Source of the DNA: Saccharopolyspora shandongensis
GTDB taxonomy: Bacteria > Actinomycetota > Actinomycetes > Mycobacteriales > Pseudonocardiaceae
Reading direction: 5' to 3'
NCBI RefSeq assembly: GCF_900106995.1
Contig: NZ_FNOK01000004.1
Location: 248,001-312,000 of the forward strand
DNA length: 64,000 nt
Within the stretch, counting starts at the first letter, position 1. Each line of letters opens with the position of its first letter. Below, in pieces: positions 54,149 to 64,000 of this stretch. The position numbers were made by a program, and so were the translations under genes. A model generated the notes under the pieces. The model did no database searches and had not been told where the DNA came from. It worked only from the letters and a program-made list of their open reading frames with translations.

Positions 54149-54179
54149 GTTACTTCCAGTAACAGTTACCTTGGGTAGC
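54149..54179. promoter_or_regulatory. Two tandem operator-like palindromes
   Basis: GTTACT-TCC-AGTAAC (54149-54163) is a perfect 6+3+6 palindrome. GTTACC-TTG-GGTAGC (54165-54179) is the same architecture with one mismatch. The centres are 16 bp apart, and the second ends immediately before the TetR GTG. It likely binds the TetR at 54180 and controls both directions. Confidence 0.65.
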
Positions 54180-54947
54180 GTGAGTCACATCTCTCGCCCT
54201 GTCAAGGCGGTCGCATCCGAGAAGGCACGCGGCGACGCGCGCCGGGAACGCTGGCGCGAACATCGCCAGGCCCGCCGCGCCGAGTTCGTCGAGGCCGCGG
54301 TGCGCGCCATCAGCAAGCACGGCGCCGAGGTCGGGATGGACGAGATCGCCGCCGAGGCCGGTGTCAGCAAGCCGGTGCTCTACCGGCACTTCAGCGACAA
54401 GAGCGACCTCTACGTCGCGGTCGGCGAATGGGGCACCGAGCTGCTGATGCAGCGGCTGCGGCCGCTGTTCCACGAGGGCGGCACGCCCAACCAGCGCATC
54501 CGCCGCCTCCTCGACGCCTACCTCGGCACCATCGAGCAGTACCCGGAGCTGTACCGGTTCGTCGTGCAGCGCACCTTCGCGGACCGGCCGGTGCGCTCCG
54601 ACCCGGTGTCGGCGGAGAAGACGGTGATCGCGAACTCGCTGTCCCGCATCCTCGGCGAATACCTGCGGGTCCTGGGCCTGGACTCCGGCGGCGTCGAGCC
54701 CTGGAGCCACGGCCTGGTGGGCATGGTGCAGGCCAGCGGCGACTGGTGGCTGGAGCGGCAGTCGATGAGCCGCAGCGACCTCACCGACTACCTGGCGCAG
54801 ATCATCTGGTTCGCCATCGACGGCGTGCTGCGCTCGGCCGGCCTGGTGATCGACCCCGACGAACCGCTGGACCTCGGCAACGACCTGCGCCTGGTGCCCG
54901 GCGAACACGAGACGCCCGAGGACGAGGAGGACGTGGACCGTGGCTGA
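54180..54947 (+). CDS. TetR-family transcriptional regulator (diiron operon)
   Basis: 255 aa from GTG 54180, directly after the palindromes. The HTH is EFVEAAVRAISKHGAEVG with VSKPVLYRHFSDKSDLYVAV. A C-terminal acidic tail (EHETPEDEEDVDRG) is unusual. It probably represses the divergent AurF/hydrolase pair and itself. The DUF4873 gene overlaps its end by 8 nt. Confidence 0.9.
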   Translation: MSHISRPVKAVASEKARGDARRERWREHRQARRAEFVEAAVRAISKHGAEVGMDEIAAEAGVSKPVLYRHFSDKSDLYVAVGEWGTELLMQRLRPLFHEGGTPNQRIRRLLDAYLGTIEQYPELYRFVVQRTFADRPVRSDPVSAEKTVIANSLSRILGEYLRVLGLDSGGVEPWSHGLVGMVQASGDWWLERQSMSRSDLTDYLAQIIWFAIDGVLRSAGLVIDPDEPLDLGNDLRLVPGEHETPEDEEDVDRG

Positions 54948-55251
54948 CCACGAGCACGACGAGGACGACTACCGCGGCCCGGCCACGCTCCTGGCCGACG
55001 AGCGGGAGCTGGCGGTCGAGGTGGTCCTGCGCGGGCACTTCCAGCCCATCGACGGCCGCTTCCACTGGTACGGGCGCCTGTCCGCGCACCAGGACGTGGA
55101 CGAGTTCGCCGACCACCGCAAGAAGGATGTGGTGTTGCGCACACCGGCGGGCGAGGCGACGGGCACCCTCTCCGACCAGGACCCCTGGGGCCGCTACCGG
55201 ATCACCGGCACCGGCCGCCCGCCCTTCGAGATCCCCGCCGAACTGGACTGA
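54940..55251 (+). CDS. DUF4873-domain protein
   Basis: 103 aa from GTG 54940, which overlaps the TetR stop. The DUF4873 core is YRGPATLLADERELAVEV followed by FQPIDGRFHWYGRL and YRITGTGRPPFE. This small beta domain also occurs fused to monooxygenases. Its coupling to the diiron-oxygenase regulator suggests a joint role. The function is unknown. Confidence 0.83.
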   Translation: MADHEHDEDDYRGPATLLADERELAVEVVLRGHFQPIDGRFHWYGRLSAHQDVDEFADHRKKDVVLRTPAGEATGTLSDQDPWGRYRITGTGRPPFEIPAELD

Positions 55252-55257
55252 ATCAAA

Positions 55258-55303
55258 GCGCGAGGGGCACCTCGGCCGGGTTCGGCCGGGGTGCCCCTCG
55301 CGC
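55258..55303. terminator. Strong bidirectional terminator
   Basis: GCGCGAGGGGCACC pairs with GGTGCCCCTCGCGC, and CGGCCG repeats extend the stem around a short TTC loop region. It lies between the convergent DUF4873 and DUF3107 genes. Confidence 0.8.
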
Positions 55304-55314
55304 GGAAAACCAGG

Positions 55315-55542
55315 TCAGCTGACGCCGAAGCCGACGCGCGGCAGCGTCGCCGGGCCGATCTCCACGTAGGCGACCTTGGTCGACGGGATGATGATCCGCC
55401 GCCCCTTCTCATCGGTCAGCGCCAGCACGCCGTCTGCGTTCTTCAGCGCGTCGGCGACCAGCGACTCGACCTCTTCCGGGGACTGTCCGCTGACGACCGT
55501 CAGCTCGCGCGGGCTGTCCACGACGCCGATCTTGACCTCCAC
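55315..55542 (-). CDS. DUF3107 protein
   Basis: 75 aa. The start GTG 55542 has GGAGG 6 nt upstream and gives the family-typical beginning VEVKIGVVDSPREL. The C-terminus contains SVKV-like strands (ITDEKGRR, KVAYVEIG). Family members (Rv3208A, TB9.4) are small, conserved and of unknown function. Confidence 0.87.
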   Translation of the reverse strand: MEVKIGVVDSPRELTVVSGQSPEEVESLVADALKNADGVLALTDEKGRRIIIPSTKVAYVEIGPATLPRVGFGVS

Positions 55543-55687
55543 GCCGAACCTCCGTTGAGCACTCGAATCCATTGGGATGTGGCAAGGCTATCCCAGGTCC
55601 CGCCATGATCGGCGAATCCTCGCGCGGCTGCCTCTGAACGAGGTGGGCAGTTTTAGCACCTGCCCTAGAACCTGGTCTTTGTCTTTG

Positions 55688-55866
55688 AAGCGGCGCAGCC
55701 GCTTAGCCCACCTACGCAAGCCGCACCGCTGCGGGTTCTCAGGGGTCTTCTCGCGAGGACAGCCCCGACGTGGTGAATTGGTCATTCATGATGCCGGGGA
55801 TCCCACAGCGAGAAGGCCGCAGTAACTCCCGCGGGGGCCGCTACCCGCACCCCCACGCAAAACGAG
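55688..55866 (+). repeat. Structured dispersed repeat, copy C
   Basis: About 179 bp. AAGCGGC-GCA-GCCGCTT, GCACCGCTGCGGGTTCTCAG, the stem GTCTTC-TCGC-GAGGAC, and GACAGCCCCGACGTGGTGAA, nearly as in copy A, are present. GGGGATCCCACAGCGAGAAGG and the 3' CTACCCGCACCC block follow. It lies 16 bp past the ferritin-like gene stop. Confidence 0.8.
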
Positions 55867-55882
55867 CCTGGAAACTGGGATG

Positions 55883-56557
55883 TCAGCCCAGGCCGAGGCG
55901 GGCCATCCGCTTGGTGTGGTTGTTCTGCAGCCGCCGGAACATCGCCGCGATGCCGGTGAGGTCGCCGGAGCCCTTGATGATCAGCTCCGCCAGCGCGTCG
56001 CGCTCGGCGACCACCCGCTGCGCCTGCGTCATCGCCTCGCCCAGCAGCCGCCGCCCCCACAGCGTCAGCTTGTCCCGCAGCTTGCGGTCGTCCTCGCAGG
56101 CCGCCTGCACTTCGCGTTCGGCGAACGCCGAGTGGCCGGTGTCGGCGAGCACGGTCAGCACCAGCTCCCGCGTGGCGGGGTCCAGCCACTCCGCGACCTC
56201 GCGGTAGAAATCGGCCGCCAACCCGTCGCCGACGTAGGCCTTGACCAGTGATTCCAGCCACGAATGCGGCGCGGTGGACTCGTTGAACGCCTCGAACGGC
56301 GCCACGAACGGCTGCATGACCTCGTCGACCGCCACCCCGCGGCCCGCCAGGTGCTCCTCCAGCTGCCGGTAGTGGCCGATCTCCGCGGCCGCCATGCTGG
56401 CCAGCGCGGCGCGGCCGGTCAGCGTGGGTGCGGTGCGCGCGTCCTCGGCGAGGCGATCGAAGGCCGACAGCTCTCCGAAGGCCAGCGCCGCGAGCAGATC
56501 CACGACCCCCTCGGAGTAACGCTCGTCACTTTCACCGCGCTGGTCAGCCTCGTTCAT
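55883..56557 (-). CDS. Ferritin-like diiron-fold protein (MiaE-like)
   Basis: 224 aa from ATG 56557. Four-helix bundle with ligand-like motifs [28 protein letters not shown] and [14 protein letters not shown]. It belongs to the actinobacterial ferritin-like family related to tRNA hydroxylase MiaE (Rv3210c-like). Whether it hydroxylates tRNA is unproven. Confidence 0.83.
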   Translation of the reverse strand: MNEADQRGESDERYSEGVVDLLAALAFGELSAFDRLAEDARTAPTLTGRAALASMAAAEIGHYRQLEEHLAGRGVAVDEVMQPFVAPFEAFNESTAPHSWLESLVKAYVGDGLAADFYREVAEWLDPATRELVLTVLADTGHSAFAEREVQAACEDDRKLRDKLTLWGRRLLGEAMTQAQRVVAERDALAELIIKGSGDLTGIAAMFRRLQNNHTKRMARLGLG

Positions 56558-57004
56558 GGCTGCGAGCCTAACCGGCGGCACGCCCGAGTTATACGCGCCA
56601 CGGTGAGAATGGCCGACCAACAGGTATCCTCGGACCTCGGAGGAGCATCGGCGTCCGACGGCACAGTCGGCGGCACAGTCGGCGGCCCGGTCGTGAAGAC
56701 CGCGGTGCTGGCTCCCCGAACGTCACGGTCTGGGCGAGTCCGTCCGAGCGGGACGGCCCCCGGGACCATGTCTGCGTGTACGCGGCCCGAGCGAAATCGC
56801 TCGTCGGCCTTGGCGCACGCGACGCCGAGAAGAACGAACCAACAGCGGCTCAGCCGCTGAGCGAACAAGGGCGCGCACCATCACGTCGGTGACCACGAGC
56901 ACGAAGAGCGGCCGCGAGCAGCGAGCCGCCGTGCCGGGAGGACGTCGCCACGGATCGGCCCGAACCGGGACGCATGCGCGCAGGTACCGAGAGAGGCGAT
57001 CATT
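56558..57004. other. Long intergenic/leader region upstream of the DEAD-box helicase gene
   Basis: 447 bp with no supported gene. A TATCCT -10-like box occurs near 56626, and a short hairpin GCTCAG-CCG-CTGAGC at about 56846. A long 5' leader is common for DEAD-box helicase mRNAs, but the transcription start is unknown. Confidence 0.4.
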
Positions 57005-58708
<1,704 letters not shown>

Positions 58709-58760
58709 CAGCAGGCGAGACCCGTGAGCCGGGAGGCTCGCGGGTCGAACTCCGGGCGGC

Positions 58761-58810
58761 GTCCGCAACTCCCGCAGGGGGCGCCACCCGCACCGCCACG
58801 CACGGCGAGT
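58761..58810 (+). repeat. Dispersed repeat 3' fragment, copy D
   Basis: Only the 3' block is present (CAACTCCCGCAGGGGGCGCCACCCGCACCGCCACGC, in parts), matching the ends of copies A-C. It lies between the helicase stop and the next gene. The 5' blocks are missing, so it may be a truncated copy or an independent short match. Confidence 0.55.
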
Positions 58811-58865
58811 CCGGCAACAGGCTCTAAGCTCGGCCCAGGAACAGCCAGGCGATCGAGGAGTGACT

Positions 58866-60068
58866 GTGGTTCGGCCGGAGCGGCGCACGAGAACCGACCT
58901 CGCCGTGGTGGTGCTGATCGTCGTGGCCGTGCTCGCCGGGAGCGTCGCGCTCTTTTTCAACAGCGATGCGCGCGCCACCGTCTCCGAGCCCGCCGCCCAG
59001 CCCATGCCGGAACTTCCCGCGGCCACCGCCGTGCCGGAGACGCTCTCCGAGGCGTGGCGCGCGACCAGCCCGGCCACTCCGGTGCCGGTCGTCGCCGGGC
59101 CCGCGGTGGTCACCGGATCGGGCAACGAGGTGAGCGGCCACGACCCGCTCACCGGCCAGGTCGCCTGGCGCTACGCCCGCGACATTCCACTGTGCACGGT
59201 CGGCGCGGAGTGGAACCGCGCGATCGCGGTCTACCGCAAGTCCGAGAACTGCAGCGAGGTCACCTCGCTCCGCGGGGCCACCGGGGTGCGCGGGCCGCAG
59301 CGCAATGCAGACGCCGAGTTCGGCACCCAGCTGCTCGCCGACGGCACCTACGTGACGGCCACCGGGCAGCGCTCCTTCGAGTCCTGGCGCTCGGACCTGG
59401 TGCGCACCCAGCAGTTCGGCATGCCGCCCGCGGTGAAGAACCCGGACAACAACATGAAGCGCCCGGACTGCACCTACTCCTCCATCGCGGTGGGGGACGA
59501 GCGGGTCGGGGCCGTCGAGACGTGCCCCCGCGAACAGGGCCGGATCACGGTCCTGAAGGCCCATCCCGAGGACGACGAGAAGCCGGAGGAGATCTTCAGC
59601 GTCGTCCTCGGCAGCCTGTCGGCGGGAGTCATCGCGGTCAACGACAAGTACGTCGCGGTGGTCCTCCGAGACCGCTCCCAGGTCGAGGTCTACAACAACA
59701 ACGGCGCGGTGGAGACCACCTTCCCGGTGCGCGTCGGCACTCCCGACCTCCGGGCGAACGTGCAGGTCGAGTCGACCTCGAAGGGCCACCGGATCTACTG
59801 GCACACCGGCACCGACACGGTCGCACTGGACCCGGAGACCCTCACTCCACTGTGGACTTTGCCGGACACGCTCGGCCCGGGCGTCGGATTCGGCGGAAAA
59901 CAGCTGGTACCGGTGCGGGAGGGCCTGGCGGTCCTGGACGCGCCGACCGGCAACCGCGAGCGGGTGATCCCGGTGGACCGCGCCGGCTACACCGGCCCGG
60001 TCCAGCTCAACGCGGTGGGCCCGGTGCTCCTGGAGCAGCGCGGCGACACGCTCGTCGCCCTGCACTGA
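58866..60068 (+). CDS. Membrane-anchored beta-propeller protein
   Basis: 400 aa from GTG 58866, with GAGGAG 5 nt upstream. One N-terminal TM (DLAVVVLIVVAVLAGSVALF) anchors an extracytoplasmic region of repeated blades such as VSGHDPLTGQVAWRYARD, VALDPETLTPLWTLPD. These PQQ-like repeats suggest a seven- or eight-bladed propeller. No catalytic motif is seen. Rv3212 is the counterpart. An ~11-bp palindrome (TCCACTGTGGA) lies inside at 59846. Confidence 0.83.
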   Translation: MVRPERRTRTDLAVVVLIVVAVLAGSVALFFNSDARATVSEPAAQPMPELPAATAVPETLSEAWRATSPATPVPVVAGPAVVTGSGNEVSGHDPLTGQVAWRYARDIPLCTVGAEWNRAIAVYRKSENCSEVTSLRGATGVRGPQRNADAEFGTQLLADGTYVTATGQRSFESWRSDLVRTQQFGMPPAVKNPDNNMKRPDCTYSSIAVGDERVGAVETCPREQGRITVLKAHPEDDEKPEEIFSVVLGSLSAGVIAVNDKYVAVVLRDRSQVEVYNNNGAVETTFPVRVGTPDLRANVQVESTSKGHRIYWHTGTDTVALDPETLTPLWTLPDTLGPGVGFGGKQLVPVREGLAVLDAPTGNRERVIPVDRAGYTGPVQLNAVGPVLLEQRGDTLVALH

Positions 60069-60117
60069 CCCGGCGGCGCGAAAAGTCCTTGTCCCCCAAC
60101 GAGAACACGGACTCCGG

Positions 60118-60540
60118 TCAGGCCCACCACCAGAACCACAGCGAGCCGAACACGACCACGAGGACGCCGCAGGCCGCCAAGCCGCCGCGCGCGTCGTTGC
60201 GCCGGTCCGCGATCGCCTGCAGCACCAGGGCGATCAGCGACGCCACCAGTTGAGCGATCACCGCGGCCAGCCCGGGGCCTTCCTGCCCCTGGTTCGTCGC
60301 CCAGAACTGCACCACCACCAGCACGAGCGCGAGCAGCAGGAAGCCCGCCGCCAACGCGCCACTGAGGCCGCGGAGCGCGGAACCGGCCCGGCTGGGCGGC
60401 TGCGGTCGGCTCAACGAGTGCCGCCCGCGCGGCCGCTGCGGCGGCGGCTCGCTGGATTCCGGCAGGCGCCGCGTGCGGGGCGGCCGCGGTCGTTGCGAAG
60501 CGGGTGTGCGCATCGGCCCGTCCTCAGGTCGCATGCTCAT
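60118..60540 (-). CDS. Small membrane protein (three predicted TMs)
   Basis: 140 aa from ATG 60540. A Pro/Arg-rich cytoplasmic N-terminus precedes three TMs (ALAAGFLLLALVLVVV, VIAQLVASLIALVLQAI and CGVLVVVFGSLWFWWW). It starts at the stop of the RecB-like nuclease gene (TGATG overlap), so they are probably one operon. No family is recognised. Confidence 0.78.
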   Translation of the reverse strand: MSMRPEDGPMRTPASQRPRPPRTRRLPESSEPPPQRPRGRHSLSRPQPPSRAGSALRGLSGALAAGFLLLALVLVVVQFWATNQGQEGPGLAAVIAQLVASLIALVLQAIADRRNDARGGLAACGVLVVVFGSLWFWWWA

Positions 60541-61373
60541 CAATCCCCCAGCAAAGCCCACGGGGGCAGGCTCGGCGCCGCCTGCCGGCCCTCCTCGCAA
60601 TGCGCCCGGAAGTCGCACCACGAGCAGTGCGGCCCGGTTCGCACCGGGAACATCGCCTGCGGATCGGCACCGAGCTCGAACGCGTCCGTCGCGGCCTGGA
60701 GTTCCCCGGCGAGCTGCTCGGCGCGATCCTGCAGCTCGGCGAGCGATTCCGCAGTGTGATCCCAGCCCGCGACCGTCCCGGTCGGCAAGTGGTGCAGCTC
60801 GACCCGCCGGCACGGCCGACGCAGGTTCTTGCGCGCTGCCAACGCGTACAGCCCGAGAGCCAGCGACTGCCGCGCATCGTCGACGCGCAGTCCGTGCCGT
60901 CCGGTCTTGTAGTCGACGACGACGAGTTCGCCGTGCCGGTCGTCGATCCGGTCCACCCGGCCCTCGGCGATGATCGAGCCCATCGGCGCGGAAACCCAGC
61001 GCTCGACCGCGAGCGGCACGACGTCGGGCGCCAGCTGCTCGACGTACGAGCCGACCCACTCCTGCGCCCGGCGCCGGTAGTCGCCCGCCTGCTCCGGGCT
61101 CGCGAAACCGTCGGACTTCCAGTACTCGCGCACCAACGCGGTGGCGCGTTCCGGGGTGCGCTGATCCCCTCGCAGCTCGAAGTACGCGCGCAGAGCGTTG
61201 TGCACGACGGCGCCCAGCGTGGCGTTCGCCCAAGCACCGGAGCGCGACGGCGTCGGCCGGTCCAGGTACGTCATGCGGTACTTCCGGGGGCACTTCGCCC
61301 AGGTCGCGAGTCTGGCCGGCGTGACCCGCACCAGCTTGCTGGGAATTCCTTCTAGACCGAGCTGCCCCTGCAC
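60540..61373 (-). CDS. RecB-family (PD-(D/E)XK) exonuclease
   Basis: 277 aa from GTG 61373. The nuclease motifs are EGRVDRIDDRHGELVVVDYKTGR (in parts, VVDYKTG) and SLALGLYALAA. Four cysteines (KCPRKYR and CSWCDFRAHC) can hold a 4Fe-4S cluster, as in AddB-type and Cas4-like nucleases. Probably acts in DNA repair. An alternative start lies further upstream (ATG 61448), but the early residues are unlike the family. Confidence 0.88.
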   Translation of the reverse strand: MQGQLGLEGIPSKLVRVTPARLATWAKCPRKYRMTYLDRPTPSRSGAWANATLGAVVHNALRAYFELRGDQRTPERATALVREYWKSDGFASPEQAGDYRRRAQEWVGSYVEQLAPDVVPLAVERWVSAPMGSIIAEGRVDRIDDRHGELVVVDYKTGRHGLRVDDARQSLALGLYALAARKNLRRPCRRVELHHLPTGTVAGWDHTAESLAELQDRAEQLAGELQAATDAFELGADPQAMFPVRTGPHCSWCDFRAHCEEGRQAAPSLPPWALLGD

Positions 61374-61420
61374 GCCCCCACAGTACGCAGTTTTCCCGCT
61401 ACCCGACCGATCCGCCCCGA

Positions 61421-62299
61421 TCAGCCGATGACCTTGCTGCCGCTGCACCGCTCCTCCAGCCGATCCAACGAGTCGGGCGGGGTCGTCTCCTGGCCGATCC
61501 GGATCGTCTTGTTGGTGCCGTGGTAATCGCTGCTGCCGGTGGGGATCAGATCCAGCTCGGCGGCCAGCCCGCGCAGCCTCGTCCGGGTCTCGGCGTCGTG
61601 GTCGGGATGGTCGATCTCGATCCCGGCGAGCCCGCGGCCGGCGAGCTCGGCGACGACGTCGGCGGTCACGATCGGGCCCCGCGCGGTCGCGAAGGGGTGC
61701 GCCAGCACCGTCGCCCCGCCGGCCTCGGCGATCATCTCGATCGCGCGGTGCACGGGCGTGTCGGTGCGCGGGAGGTAGTAGCTGCCGCGGCCGCCGAGGT
61801 ACTTGGCGAAGGCCTCGTCGACGCTCGCGACCGTCCCGGCGTTGACGAGCGCGCGAGCCAGGTGCGGGCGACCTCCCGGCGAGTCGGGTGGCAGGCCGGC
61901 CATGAGTCCGTCCGGATCGACCGGGAAACCGTCGGCGGCCATGTGCTGCGCCATCTGGTAGAGCCGCTCACGGCGCTCCGCGCGCAGCCGTGACTGCTCC
62001 CGCACGAGCGCGGTGGAGTTCGGGTCGAACAGGTACGCCAGCAGGTGCACGGTGATGTTCCGACCGTCTTCGCCCGGACACGAGCACGACAGCTCGGCGC
62101 CCGGCACCAGCCGGAACCGGCCGGGCTCCGCGAGATCGCGCACGGCCCGCTCGGCCGCCGCCCACCCCGCGGTGGTGTCGTGATCGGTGATCGCGATCGC
62201 GTCCAGGCCGGCAGCGAGCGCCGTCGCCACCAGCTCTGCCGGTGTATCGGTCCCGTCGGACTCGGTGGAATGCGTGTGCATGTCGATTCGCACACCCAC
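61421..62299 (-). CDS. PHP-domain metal-dependent phosphoesterase
   Basis: 292 aa from GTG 62299; GTG 62293 is equally possible. PHP motifs are IDMHTHSTESDGT, ITDHDT, VPGAELSC, LAHPF and GSSDYHG, covering the metal-binding His/Asp residues. Homologues hydrolyse nucleotide or phosphoesters. The physiological substrate is not visible from the sequence. It is co-oriented with the RecB-like gene downstream. Confidence 0.9.
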   Translation of the reverse strand: MGVRIDMHTHSTESDGTDTPAELVATALAAGLDAIAITDHDTTAGWAAAERAVRDLAEPGRFRLVPGAELSCSCPGEDGRNITVHLLAYLFDPNSTALVREQSRLRAERRERLYQMAQHMAADGFPVDPDGLMAGLPPDSPGGRPHLARALVNAGTVASVDEAFAKYLGGRGSYYLPRTDTPVHRAIEMIAEAGGATVLAHPFATARGPIVTADVVAELAGRGLAGIEIDHPDHDAETRTRLRGLAAELDLIPTGSSDYHGTNKTIRIGQETTPPDSLDRLEERCSGSKVIG

Positions 62300-62384
62300 C
62301 AGTGTGACCGATGGTCCGACCTCGGGCCGAACCAACACCCGTCCGGCCGACCCGGGCGCTGCCGCGCCGGGCCGACCGCAACGG

Positions 62385-62957
62385 TCAGAGCTTCGCGGCC
62401 TTCCGCTTGCCCACCGCGGCGCGTCGCGCCTTGAGCATGGAGAAGCGGTCCTGCTGCTGGCCCTTCTTGTCACCGAAGACGAGCGCCGAGATCGCGTCCT
62501 CGACCTCGGTCGGGTTCGGCACGTAGTCGATGCGGTTGAGGGCCTGGATCTGACCGGCCGACTCGACCACGAGAGTGCCGTACCCGAAGACGCGGCCCAT
62601 CAGCGTGCGAGCGAACGTCAGGTCGGTGACCTTGGTGATCGGCATCATCGCCACGTTGGTGGTGAAGATGCCGGTTGTGATCAGGAACCGCTTGTCGGTC
62701 ACGACGACGCGTTCCACGTACCAGTCCAGGACCTGGTACGCGAAGCGGATCAGGATGATCAACCCCACGTACCAGAGGATGTTCTGGACCAGCCCACCGC
62801 TGCCCTCGGGCACCAGGTAGGACACCATCACCAGACCCACCAGCAGGCCGGCCGCCTCGAAGAGGTCCCACACCAGGACCGCCCAGTGACGCCGCACGCG
62901 GATCACTCGGCGTTCACTGTCCAGCAGGTATTCGTCGGGGTCCCTTGGAGCGAACAC
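62385..62957 (-). CDS. PH-domain (bPH2) membrane protein
   Basis: 190 aa from GTG 62957, with GGGAGG upstream. Two TM segments (AVLVWDLFEAAGLLVGLVMVSYL and ILWYVGLIILIRFAYQVL) precede a bacterial PH domain (VVTDKRFLITTG, FGYGTLVVESAG). The C-terminus is basic (KARRAAVGKRKAAKL). Function unknown. Confidence 0.87.
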   Translation of the reverse strand: MFAPRDPDEYLLDSERRVIRVRRHWAVLVWDLFEAAGLLVGLVMVSYLVPEGSGGLVQNILWYVGLIILIRFAYQVLDWYVERVVVTDKRFLITTGIFTTNVAMMPITKVTDLTFARTLMGRVFGYGTLVVESAGQIQALNRIDYVPNPTEVEDAISALVFGDKKGQQQDRFSMLKARRAAVGKRKAAKL

Positions 62958-62983
62958 GGCACCCGCCTCCCGCGGCTCGCGCT

Positions 62984-63139
62984 TTACTGGAAGAGGTTCT
63001 GCATGAAGGTGATGACGGCCTCGGCTGCTCCCCGGAGACTGCCCAGGATGCCGTTGATGACACCGCTGGCTTCCACTGGCGCGGAAAACAGGAAGAACAG
63101 GAGGAAAGCAACTCCGGCCCACGTGAGGATTTTCTTCAT
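62984..63139 (-). CDS. Small membrane protein
   Basis: 51 aa from ATG 63139 (GTG 63145 is possible). A single N-terminal TM/signal (LTWAGVAFLLFFLFSAPV) is followed by an amphipathic tail (GVINGILGSLRGAAEAVITFMQNLF). Small proteins of this shape are common in Pseudonocardiales. It is 26 bp upstream of the PH-domain gene start on the same strand. Confidence 0.6.
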   Translation of the reverse strand: MKKILTWAGVAFLLFFLFSAPVEASGVINGILGSLRGAAEAVITFMQNLFQ

Positions 63140-63290
63140 GTTCACTGTGACGCACCCCGTCCGAAATGCCCTTGAGTAGCGCAGGCGCCTGCTGATCCGT
63201 TGTACCGCACTCCGCCGCTTTACGGCAGCTTTGTACCGCACTTGGGTCAGTCGTTTCCGGGCAGCCCCGGATCAACTACCCTCCGTGGCG

Positions 63291-63719
63291 ATGATCGTAT
63301 CGGAGAATCCTGTGATCCGCTGCGTCGGCGCGATAATTCACCACCCGGACGGCCGGTTGCTACTGGTCAAACGTGCACATGAACCCGGAAAGGGGAAGTG
63401 GTCCCTACCGGGTGGCCGAGTCGAGCCCGGCGAGACCGACCATTCGGCGGTACAGCGCGAAGTTCGCGAAGAAACCGGACTCTTCGTCACCGTCGGTGAG
63501 CTCGTCGGCCGGATCTTCCGGCCCGCGGCGCGCGGCACCTACGAGATCCTGGATTACTCCTGTTGGAGTACTGAACAGGATCTTTCCGCTGGTGACGACG
63601 CCGCCGACGCAATTTGGGCGGACAGTGCGACTTTCGCCACACTGGACCGCGACGGAGCGCTGACCGAAGGTCTGGCCGAGATCCTGCGGTCCTGGAATAG
63701 TTTACCCCGCAACGAGTGA
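63291..63719 (+). CDS. Nudix hydrolase
   Basis: 142 aa from ATG 63291. The Nudix box (GGRVEPGETDHSAVQREVREETGL) is complete with the catalytic REVREE core. The substrate is unknown (nucleoside-triphosphate or nucleotide-sugar type possible). It is divergent from the small membrane gene, with about 150 bp between. Confidence 0.9.
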   Translation: MIVSENPVIRCVGAIIHHPDGRLLLVKRAHEPGKGKWSLPGGRVEPGETDHSAVQREVREETGLFVTVGELVGRIFRPAARGTYEILDYSCWSTEQDLSAGDDAADAIWADSATFATLDRDGALTEGLAEILRSWNSLPRNE

Positions 63720-63972
63720 TGGCCGAAATACGACCGGGGAACGCCGGCGCGGCCCCGTCACGATCCGCCGAGAGACGCGGTTCGGGTCGAACACAGGTCC
63801 GGATGCGATTCACCCAATACGCCCATTTCACCCGTTCCATGCATTGCGGTTCCGGCGGGATGCGACCTCGAATGCGAGCGGTTGCCATCGGTCCACTCGG
63901 ACGGAGTATCGTGTCGGGTTGGCTGACTAAGGACCACCGCGTCGGTGGATGACCTTCGGGAGGTGAGGGATC

Positions 63973-64000
63973 GTGGACAGCAGTGCCGATAGCGCGCTTC
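63973..64000 (+). CDS. Start of an unidentified gene, cut by the window end
   Basis: GTG 63973 begins VDSSADSAL; GGGAGG lies at 63958-63963. Only nine codons are visible, so the product cannot be named. The 253 bp between this and the Nudix stop show no other gene. Confidence 0.5.

Overview
The window looks like chromosomal DNA of a high-GC actinobacterium in the Pseudonocardiales, most like Saccharopolyspora; the genus is inferred, not proven. The evidence is strong G/C bias at third codon positions, frequent GTG starts, a WhiB-family regulator with an AT-hook, an EspG/DUF3558 type VII secretion module, and gene order resembling the Mycobacterium tuberculosis Rv3193c-Rv3212 neighbourhood (UPF0182, Lon-like PDZ protease, DUF2342, ABC1 kinase, whiB7, uvrD2, nudC, K+ channel, adnB, adnA, alkyltransferase-like protein, moeZ, DUF3152, TetR, DUF3107, ferritin-like protein, rhlE). 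I recall that order from the family literature and did not compute it.

Layout. 1-2141: an MFS transporter and a racemase-fold protein, overlapping. 2142-4824: a decayed recombinase remnant, a GT-rich stretch, tmRNA, an amidohydrolase and smpB (trans-translation). 4903-7994: ftsX, ftsE and prfB, with a structured dispersed repeat lying between ftsE and ftsX. 8104-9791: a PadR regulator, a small zinc protein and two initiator tRNA genes. 9943-18741: membrane protein UPF0182, secreted Lon-like protease, metalloproteases, a small DUF5679 protein and an ABC1 kinase. 18775-23064: a methyltransferase and the whiB7 locus with a promoter, leader ORF, attenuator hairpin and a coupled small gene, then uvrD2. 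23242-26886: nudC and a two-gene M16 peptidase operon. 27032-31400: an accessory ESX-type module with lipoproteins and a frameshifted DUF397 gene. 31425-37705: envelope proteins and a K+ channel. 37884-44385: the AdnAB helicase-nuclease.

44585-49132: secreted GH18 chitinase, a 90-bp near-perfect palindrome, an alkyltransferase-like protein, a HemD-fold protein, a phosphotransferase-fold protein and moeZ. 49314-55542: DUF3152, hydrolases, two TetR regulators and an AurF-type diiron protein with tandem operator-like palindromes. 55883-64000: ferritin-like protein, rhlE-type helicase with a noncanonical start, a beta-propeller protein, a RecB-type nuclease, a PHP phosphoesterase, a PH-domain membrane protein, a Nudix hydrolase and the first codons of a further gene.

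Functionally the window combines ribosome rescue (tmRNA/SmpB), termination and initiation (RF2, fMet tRNA), cell division (FtsEX), antibiotic-stress control (WhiB7) and DNA repair (UvrD2, AdnAB, ATL, a RecB-like nuclease). The least explained signals are the ~185-bp structured repeat (three full copies plus one 3' fragment), the 90-bp palindrome, a recurrent 11-bp palindrome inside genes, and a module shared downstream of tmRNA and an initiator tRNA.
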